DNA from: DATCVR01 sp036566745
GTDB lineage: Bacteria; Actinomycetota; Actinomycetes; Jiangellales; Jiangellaceae
Length of the DNA: 64,000 nucleotides
Assembly (NCBI GenBank): GCA_036566745.1
Contig: DATCVR010000339.1
Coordinates: forward strand, 1-64,000
Direction: 5' to 3'
Each line of letters starts with the position of its first letter. The stretch's first letter is position 1. Below, in pieces: positions 58,527-64,000 of this stretch. The translations under genes and the position numbers were made by a program. The notes below the pieces were generated by a model. It made no database searches. It was given only the letters and a program-made list of their open reading frames with translations, and was not told the origin of the DNA.

Positions 58527-60163
58527 ATGAAGCTTCGGCCGTCGTCGACGACAGTGCGCGCCGCCCTCGCTGGCGCGCTCGCAGGAGGCGTCGCGCTCGG
58601 GGTCGGCGAACTGGTGTCGGCTGCGGTCGGCCCGGCGTCGGCGCCCTTCCTCGCGGTCGGCAACGCGTTCGTCGACCTCACGCCGGAGTGGCTGAAGAGC
58701 TTCGCGATCCGCACGTTCGGCCAGAACGACAAGATCGTGCTGCTGCTGGGGATGGCCGGGGTGATCGCCCTGGGTGCGGCTCTGGCCGGGGTGCTCGAAC
58801 TGCGCCGCCCGCCCGCGGGCTCGGTGGTGCTGGCGGCGGCCGGCCTCGTGGCCGGTGCGGCGGCGCTGACCCGTCCGGCCGCGACGCTGGTCGACGTGGT
58901 GCCGACGGTGGCCGGGATCGCGCTCGGCGTCGTGGTGCTGCGCGTCCTGGTGGGACACCTGCGTGCCGCGACCAAGACACCCGCGGTGCCGGAGGCGGCG
59001 GGCCCGACGGTCGAGTCGGCCGGCGAGTCGGTAGCCGAGCCGACTGGCGATTCGGCTGCTCAGCTGACCGGCGAGACGGCCGGCGAGGCCCGGCTGCGCC
59101 GCCGCCGTTTCCTCGTGTTGTCGGCGGCTGCGGCCGGGCTCGCCGTGCTGGCGACCGTCGGAGGCCGGCGGCTCGGTCAGGCCGCGCAGGACGTGCGGGC
59201 CGCGCGTGATCGGCTGCGACTCCCCACGCCGGCCGGTGTCGCCCCGGCACTGCCTTCGGGCGTCCAGCTCTCGACGTCGACGGCATCACCGCGTTCCGCA
59301 CGCCGAATGCCGACTTCTACCGCGTCGACACCGCGCTGTCGGTGCCGAAGGTCCTTCCGGAGGACTGGCGGCTACGGGTCCACGGCATGGTCGAGAGCCC
59401 GTTCGAGCTGGACTTCTCCGACGTCCTCGACCTCGAGCTGGTCGAGCGGATGATCACGCTGACCTGCGTCTCGAACGAGGTGGGCGGCGACCTCGCCGGC
59501 AACGCGACCTGGCTCGGCTACCCGCTGGCCGCCCTGCTGGACCGCGCCGGGCCGAGCGCCGACGCCGACATGGTCCTCTCGACCAGCGTCGACGGCTTCA
59601 CGGTCGGGACCCCGCTGGCCGCGCTCACCGACGGCCGCGACGCGCTGCTCGCGATCGGGATGAACGGCGTACCGCTGCCGCTCGAACACGGCTTCCCGGC
59701 CCGGATGGTGGTGCCCGGCCTGTACGGCTACGTCTCGGCGACGAAGTGGGTCGTCGACCTGGAGGTCACCCGGTTCGACCGGGCCAGCGCGTACTGGACC
59801 GACCGCGGCTGGGCCGCCGAGGCGCCGATCAAGACCGCCTCGCGGATCGACGTCCCGGGCTCGTTCGCCAAGCTCACCGCGGGCCCGACCACGGTCGCCG
59901 GCGTCGCGTGGGCCCAGCACCGGGGTGTCTCCGCGGTCGAGGTCCGCGTCGACGACGGGCCGTGGGACGAGGCCCGACTCGCGGACGAGGCATCCGTGGA
60001 CACCTGGCGGCAGTGGGTGTGGGAGTGGGACGCCACCCCTGGCCGCCACACCCTCCGGGTCCGGGCCACCGACGGCGTCGGTGCGGTCCAGATCGAGGAC
60101 ACGGCTCCGCCGTTCCCCGAGGGGTCCAGCGGCTGGCACTCCGTCTCGGTGGAGGTGAGCTGA
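58527..60163 (+). pseudogene. YedY-like molybdopterin-dependent oxidoreductase with N-terminal membrane domain, frameshifted
   Basis: One gene split over two frames. Frame 1 (from 58527) encodes four hydrophobic segments, an acidic linker and RRRRFLVLSAAAAGLAVLATV before the soluble part. Frame 2 continues the homology from GITAFRTPNADFYRVDTALS through WRLRVHGMV, ITLTCVSNEVGGDLAGNATW (Cys is the expected Mo ligand), MNGVPLPLEHGFPARMVVPG, YGYVSATKWVVDLE and a C-terminal dimer domain. Inserting one base near 59270 (CTCTCGACGTCGAC to CTCTCGGACGTCGAC) restores the reading VQLSDVDGITAF. A sequencing error is as likely as a real deletion. It is preceded by a SigK-type promoter. Confidence 0.8.
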
Positions 60164-60221
60164 CCAGACCTGACGGCTTCATCTGCTCGGAACCGCATCC
60201 GCATTCACGAGAGGACCTGTC

Positions 60222-60896
60222 ATGAAGTTCCTGAACATCCGCCGTTCCGCCCTCGTCGCCACCGCGGCGTTCCTGGCCCTGACCACGGCCGCCTGTGGCG
60301 CCGACGACACCTCGACCGGCTCCGGCTCGGACGACACGTCGACGTCGGCGGCCGAGGAGCCGACCGAGGACGACCTGGCGAGCGAGAGCCCCGAGGAGAT
60401 GGCCGGGCCGGTCGGCCCGGGCTGCGCCGACTACGCCGCCATGGTTCCCGACGGCGCCGGCTCGGTCGAGGGCATGTCCGAGGCCCCCGTGGCCACGGCG
60501 GCGTCCAACAACCCGCTGCTCACGACTCTGGTCAAAGCCGTCTCCGGGCAGCTCAACCCGGACGTGAACCTCGTCGACACCCTCAACGGCGACGAGTTCA
60601 CCGTCTTCGCGCCCGTGGACGACGCGTTCGCCGCGGTCGACCCCGCGACCATCACGGCTCTCTCGACCGACGCGGACCTGCTGTCCACGGTGCTCACGTA
60701 CCACGTGGTGCCGGGACAGCTCGCGCCCGAGGACGTCGTGGGCGACCAGACCACCGTCCAGGGCGGCACCGTCACCGTGACGGGCACGCCCGCGGCGCTC
60801 GAGGTCAACGACGCCGGCGTGATCTGCGGTGGTGTCACGACGGCCAACGCGACCGTCTACCTGATCGACGGCGTGCTGATGCCGCCCACCAGCTGA
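60222..60896 (+). CDS. Fasciclin-domain lipoprotein (MPT83-like)
   Basis: 224 residues. Signal peptide with lipobox LTTAAC (Cys25), a Ser/Thr/Asp/Glu-rich linker to about residue 70, then one fasciclin domain: NPLLTTLVKAVSGQLNPDVN, FTVFAPVDDAFAAVDP, LSTVLTYHVVPGQL, NATVYLIDGVLMP. Related to the MPT70/MPT83 proteins controlled by SigK in mycobacteria, whose sigma/anti-sigma pair lies 2.3 kb away here. GAGAGGACC precedes the ATG. The 58-base gap after the oxidoreductase suggests shared transcription from the SigK-type promoter at 58493. Confidence 0.9.
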   Translation: MKFLNIRRSALVATAAFLALTTAACGADDTSTGSGSDDTSTSAAEEPTEDDLASESPEEMAGPVGPGCADYAAMVPDGAGSVEGMSEAPVATAASNNPLLTTLVKAVSGQLNPDVNLVDTLNGDEFTVFAPVDDAFAAVDPATITALSTDADLLSTVLTYHVVPGQLAPEDVVGDQTTVQGGTVTVTGTPAALEVNDAGVICGGVTTANATVYLIDGVLMPPTS

Positions 60897-60912
60897 TCAC
60901 CGACGGGGAGGA

Positions 60913-60946
60913 GCCCGGTCCGGGGCGAGTCGGCTCCGGGCCGGGC
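60913..60946 (+). terminator. Hairpin downstream of the fasciclin gene
   Basis: GCCCGGTCCGGGGC (60913-60926) pairs with GCTCCGGGCCGGGC (60933-60946) at 12 of 14 positions, six-base loop. It lies between the convergent fasciclin and methyltransferase genes and may serve both. Confidence 0.65.
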
Positions 60947-60973
60947 TTCGTCGTAGTCCTCCCCGCCGAGGGG

Positions 60974-62239
60974 TCAGCGCACGCCTCCGGTGCTGAGAGT
61001 GAGCTGGCTGACGTCGATCCGACCGGCCCGGAATCCCGCCTCGCAGTAGGCGAGGTAGTACTCCCACATCCGGCGGAAGACGTGGTCGAATCCGAGGGCC
61101 GCCACCGTCTCCTCGGCCGCGAGGAAACGCTCGCGCCACAGCCGGAGCGTCTCGGCGTAGTGCTGCCCGAACGCGCGGCGGTGGAGGACCCGGAGGCCGC
61201 CGTCACGCGCGGCGTGGTCGCGGATCGCGGTCGTCGACGGGATCAGCCCGCCCGGGAAGATGTACTTGTGGACCCAGCCCCACGACCGGCGGGTGTTGAG
61301 CAGGTGCTGGTGGGGCATGGTGATCGCCTGCAGGCCCACCCGCCCGCCGGGCGCCAGCAGCCGGCCCAGCGCGCCGAAGTAGTCGGGCCAGTACCGCTCG
61401 CCCACCGCCTCGATCATCTCGACGCTGACGATCGCGTCGAACTCTCCCTCGACGTCGCGGTAGTCACGCACCACGACGTCCACCCGATCGGCCACCCCGG
61501 CGTCGTCCACCCGCTGCTGGGCCAGGGCCCGCTGCTCCGCCGAGAGGGTGATCGTGGTGACCCGGGCCGAGCGCTCGGTCGCGGCCCGCACCGCGAGCGC
61601 GCCCCAGCCGCTGCCGATCTCCAGGAGGTGGGTGTCCCGGCCCACCGACGCGGCATCGAGGATCGCGTCGATCTTGCGCAGCTGGGCCCGTTCGAGGTCG
61701 TCGCCGGGGGAGAACAATGCCGACGAGTAGGTCATCGTCGGGTCGAGGAACGCCGCGAACAGCTCGTTGGACAGGTCGTAGTGGCGGGCGACGTTGCGCC
61801 GCGCGCCGTGGCGGTCGGGGTCCTCGCCTTCGGGCATCGGAGCGTCGACGAGGCGACGCACACGCTGCAACGGCTCGGGGACCAGGTCGGTGAGCCGGTC
61901 CGCCATCACGGCGAGGAGGCCGGGGAGGTCGTCGGTGTCCCAGGCCCCGCTCATCCAGCCCTCGCCGAAGCCGATGAGTCGATCGGCGCCGAGGCGGGAG
62001 AAGAATTCGTCAGGCCGGACGACCCTGAGCACAGGCACTCCGGCTCCTGCCCCGAACGTGGTTCCATCGGGCAGCCGCACCTGGAACCCGGCCACCTCCG
62101 ACGCTCTCCGGAGCACCGCGCGGGCGATCCGCGCCCGTCCGGGGGCCCAAGGTCGAGCGGCGATGTCCGGCCAGAGCCGGGCGTCGACGGGAGCAGGGCG
62201 CGGCGCCCTGCCGGTCGATGAGGTCGGATACGTGGTCAT
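60974..62239 (-). CDS. Cyclopropane-fatty-acid-synthase-like SAM methyltransferase (UfaA1-like)
   Basis: 421 residues. The SAM loop is LLEIGSGWGALAVRAATERS. NVARHYDLSNELFAAFLDPT, MTYSSALFSPGDDLERAQ, VSVEMIEAVGERYWPDYF, ITMPHQ and YIFPGGLIPSTTAI are the CFA-synthase pattern; it would add methylene or methyl groups to unsaturated lipid chains. A 130-residue N-terminal domain precedes the SAM core, as in the UfaA1-like branch. In Mycobacterium a ufaA1 gene neighbours sigK-rskA, as here. The divergent SigK-type promoter at 62425-62453 may drive it through a 180-base leader. Confidence 0.9.
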   Translation of the reverse strand: MTTYPTSSTGRAPRPAPVDARLWPDIAARPWAPGRARIARAVLRRASEVAGFQVRLPDGTTFGAGAGVPVLRVVRPDEFFSRLGADRLIGFGEGWMSGAWDTDDLPGLLAVMADRLTDLVPEPLQRVRRLVDAPMPEGEDPDRHGARRNVARHYDLSNELFAAFLDPTMTYSSALFSPGDDLERAQLRKIDAILDAASVGRDTHLLEIGSGWGALAVRAATERSARVTTITLSAEQRALAQQRVDDAGVADRVDVVVRDYRDVEGEFDAIVSVEMIEAVGERYWPDYFGALGRLLAPGGRVGLQAITMPHQHLLNTRRSWGWVHKYIFPGGLIPSTTAIRDHAARDGGLRVLHRRAFGQHYAETLRLWRERFLAAEETVAALGFDHVFRRMWEYYLAYCEAGFRAGRIDVSQLTLSTGGVR

Positions 62240-62424
62240 CAGCTCGCCTCCCAGAATCGGCTGGCAACTATCCGCATGCGTGCTCCATTCTCAGGTGGTG
62301 CCAGCGCCGTCCGGCCCGGGGCCCGTCCCAGCCACGTGCACCAGCACAGCGGTCGGCGGTTTCCGTTCGGTTGCTGCTCACTTGTCGATCGAGCTGTCAG
62401 GCATCGTGGCGGAGCATCATCCGG

Positions 62425-62453
62425 ATTCGTGAGGCCGATCCGTGGTCGGATTG
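62425..62453 (-). promoter_or_regulatory. SigK-type promoter, minus strand
   Basis: On the minus strand, CAATCC (62453-62448), 18-base spacer, CGAAT (62429-62425). The elements match the other two SigK-type promoters, but the spacer is two bases longer. Predicted to drive the CFA-like methyltransferase. Confidence 0.45.
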
Positions 62454-62468
62454 GTGCATGTCGCGGAC

Positions 62469-62495
62469 CAATCCGGATCGGCCGCCGCGACGAAT
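62469..62495 (+). promoter_or_regulatory. SigK-type promoter of sigK-rskA
   Basis: CAATCC (62469-62474), 16-base spacer, CGAAT (62491-62495). It matches the mycobacterial SigK consensus (CCATCC...CGAAT) in the -10 and nearly in the -35. It implies autoregulation of the sigma operon. Confidence 0.65.
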
Positions 62496-62537
62496 GACGG
62501 GCGGGAAGCGACGGGACCCGACCCGAAGGAGCCGGTC

Positions 62538-62570
62538 ATGACGACGAACCCGCCGATCGGGGGCTGCTGA
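62538..62570 (+). CDS. Possible 10-residue leader peptide before sigK
   Basis: ATG at 62538 encodes MTTNPPIGGC and stops with a TGA (62568-62570) that shares its A with the sigK ATG. A perfect AAGGAG (62526-62531) precedes this ATG, while sigK itself has no good site. So ribosomes may translate the leader and restart at sigK. It could also be chance; no homology is possible at this length. Confidence 0.35.
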   Translation: MTTNPPIGGC

Positions 62571-63160
62571 TGCCGACCCTGCGTTCCGTGCCGGCCGGCG
62601 AGTCCGGAGCCGGAGGCGATCCGCTGGGCGCGCTCCTCGACCGCACCGCGCGTGGCGACGTCGCGGCGTTCGACCAGGTCTACGACCGGGTGGCCGGTGC
62701 GGTGCTCGGCCTGGCCACGCGGGTGGTGCGTAACCGCGCGCTGGCCGAGGAGGTCGCGCAGGACGTGCTGGTCGAAGTGTGGCGGACCGCTGCCCGGTAC
62801 GAGTCCGGCCGGGGCTCCGCGCAGGGCTGGATCATGACGATCGCGCATCGTCGCGCTGTCGACCGGGTGCGGCGGGAGCAGGCCGCCACCGAGCGCGAGG
62901 AGCGGGTGGCCGCCCGTGACGAGCGGCGTCCTCACGACGAGGTGGGCGAGGCCGTCGAGACGAGCCTCGAGCGCGAGCAGGTGCGACGATGCATGGGCTC
63001 GCTCACCGACCTCCAACGCGAGTCCGTCGCGCTCGCGTACTACGACGGGTACACCTACCGGGAGGTGGCGCAGTTGCTCCATACGCCACTGGGCACCATC
63101 AAGTCCCGGCTGCGCGACGGCTTGATCCGGTTGCGCGACTGCATGGGGCTGGGGCGATGA
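62570..63160 (+). CDS. sigK: ECF sigma factor SigK
   Basis: 196 residues. Region 2 has GDVAAFDQVYDRVAGAVLGL and RNRALAEEVAQDVLVEVWRT; region 4 has DLQRESVALAYYDGYTYREV and HTPLGTIKSRLRDGLIRLRD. It is the SigK-like branch by its partner: the next gene encodes an RskA-type anti-sigma factor and overlaps by ATGA. Likely targets are its own operon, the molybdopterin oxidoreductase-fasciclin unit and the CFA-like gene, through CAATCC-CGAA elements. Start shares a base with the leader stop. Confidence 0.92.
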   Translation: MPTLRSVPAGESGAGGDPLGALLDRTARGDVAAFDQVYDRVAGAVLGLATRVVRNRALAEEVAQDVLVEVWRTAARYESGRGSAQGWIMTIAHRRAVDRVRREQAATEREERVAARDERRPHDEVGEAVETSLEREQVRRCMGSLTDLQRESVALAYYDGYTYREVAQLLHTPLGTIKSRLRDGLIRLRDCMGLGR

Positions 63161-63969
63161 CGATGGCTTCCGACGCCGAGATCCACACCCTCGCCACCCC
63201 CTACGCGCTGCACGCGTTGCCCGCCGACGAGGTCGAGCTGTTCGAGCGGCACCTGGCTGAGTGCTCGGCGTGCCGGAGCGAGGTCGACGAGATCCGCGAG
63301 ACCTCCTCGCGACTGGGCCTGGCCATGACCACCACGCCGCCACCCGAGCTGAAGTCCCAGGTCATGGCTCGTATCGCCGGGGTCCGTCCGTTGCCGCCGG
63401 TGCCCGAGGTGGAGTCGGACACCGCGGAGCCGGGCCGGGGGACCGGGCCGGTGGCCGGATCGGCGGACGGCGCGGGGGCCGGGCCCGCGCAGGCTCGGGC
63501 CTGGCAGCGTTGGTGGCCGCGGATCGCGACCGGGGTGGCCGCGGCCATGACGGCAGCGGTGGTGGCGCTGGCCGCGCAGCTCGCCGATGTCCGCGACGAC
63601 CTCGAGCGCTCGCAGGCGATCGGGGCGCAGATGCGCGAACTCGTCGAGGCTCCGGACGTCGCGATGGTGCGTGCCTCGGACGACGGCTCGAACGGCACGG
63701 TTCTCATGGCGCGTTCGATCGACACCGCCGTGCTGATCGCCGACGGGATGAACCCCGCGCCGGACGCGCACACCTACCAGCTGTGGTTCATCGAGGACGG
63801 CGACATGCGTTCGGCCGGGATCCTCGGCAGCGACGACGACGGCCGGCTGGGCCCGTTCACCGCGCACGGACTCGACGATGCCGGTCAGCTGGGCATCACG
63901 GTCGAGCCCGCGGGCGGATCGGAGCAGCCCACGACCGACCCGGTGATGGTGATCGACCTCCCGGCGTGA
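63157..63969 (+). CDS. rskA: Anti-sigma-K factor RskA
   Basis: 270 residues. The N-terminal anti-sigma domain has the zinc motif HLAECSACRSE (HxxxCxxC). One membrane segment (IATGVAAAMTAAVVALAAQL) lies at about residue 130. The extracytoplasmic RskA domain includes SNGTVLMARSIDTAVLIADG, YQLWFIEDGDMRSAGIL and ITVEPAGGSEQPT. It binds SigK at the membrane; in mycobacteria regulated proteolysis releases the sigma factor. Co-translated with sigK. The coding frame ends 31 bases before the window edge. Confidence 0.92.
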   Translation: MTMASDAEIHTLATPYALHALPADEVELFERHLAECSACRSEVDEIRETSSRLGLAMTTTPPPELKSQVMARIAGVRPLPPVPEVESDTAEPGRGTGPVAGSADGAGAGPAQARAWQRWWPRIATGVAAAMTAAVVALAAQLADVRDDLERSQAIGAQMRELVEAPDVAMVRASDDGSNGTVLMARSIDTAVLIADGMNPAPDAHTYQLWFIEDGDMRSAGILGSDDDGRLGPFTAHGLDDAGQLGITVEPAGGSEQPTTDPVMVIDLPA

Positions 63970-64000
63970 GGCGGGCCCCCCGTGAGGTCGATCACCGAGC

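Larger units (their letters stand above)
62240..62569. other. Divergent control region between the methyltransferase gene and sigK
   Basis: 330 bases without a standard gene. It holds two opposed SigK-type promoters (62425-62453 minus, 62469-62495 plus). They are part of an interrupted palindrome: GGCCGATCC (62433-62441) and GGATTGG (62448-62454) pair with CCAATCCGGATCGGCC (62468-62483), with gtggtc inserted in the left arm. A 10-codon leader frame lies at 62538-62570. The part 62240-62420 shows nothing recognisable beyond a possible long methyltransferase leader. Confidence 0.6.

Noticed and set aside
1..64000. CRISPR arrays, tRNA or rRNA genes, insertion sequences, prophage
   Set aside because: No regularly spaced repeats, no tRNA/rRNA signatures and no transposase, integrase or phage proteins were found on reading both strands.

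Overview
The window is very GC-rich, gene-dense DNA from an actinobacterium. Evidence: the panC-nadB-nadC-coaX ... lysS-argA-lsr2 gene order, an Lsr2 nucleoid protein, a SigK/RskA pair and strongly GC-biased third codon positions. The genus cannot be fixed from the sequence alone. No tRNA, rRNA, CRISPR array, insertion sequence or prophage was seen.

Region 1 (1-11.7 kb) is housekeeping. It holds the end of panC, nadB, nadC and coaX (cofactor synthesis), then an ECF41-type sigma factor divergent from its epimerase partner, an esterase-like hydrolase, a STAS protein, lysS-argA, lsr2, and an ACT-domain gene coupled to pheA.

Region 2 (11.7-53.2 kb) is a large deoxysugar locus, most probably for L-rhamnose and rhamnose-containing glycans. 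It has two catabolic routes. The phosphorylating route is RhaM mutarotase, RhaI isomerase, RhaB kinase and a RhaD-like aldolase/dehydrogenase fusion, with an ABC importer. The non-phosphorylating route is an SDR dehydrogenase, lactonase, rhamnonate dehydratase, FAH-type diketo-acid hydrolase and a flavin L-lactate dehydrogenase. Glycan release is covered by two GH78 alpha-L-rhamnosidases, a secreted DUF5722 protein with clan GH-A-like glutamates, and a 674-residue protein of no recognised family. A LacI-type regulator sits in the locus. A 14-bp pseudo-palindrome close to TTGAAACGNNTCAA recurs at seven or eight intergenic sites across 30 kb, mostly just downstream of TTGAC-type promoters, so I infer one LacI regulon. 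FCD/GntR, AraC, IclR and LuxR-type regulators head sub-clusters. A six-gene overlapping operon (37.8-43.4 kb: ALDH, VOC, enolase-superfamily dehydratase, 2-hydroxyacid dehydrogenase, ABM protein, FAH) looks like a separate sugar-acid pathway without an assigned substrate.

Region 3 (53.2-58.4 kb) holds a 5'-truncated TPR remnant, a fused double ABC exporter and a small hypothetical gene.

Region 4 (58.5-64 kb) is a SigK locus: a YedY-like molybdopterin oxidoreductase split by an apparent one-base deletion, a fasciclin lipoprotein, a cyclopropane-fatty-acid-synthase-like methyltransferase, sigK and rskA. CAATCC-N16/18-CGAA(T/C) promoters precede three of the transcription units.
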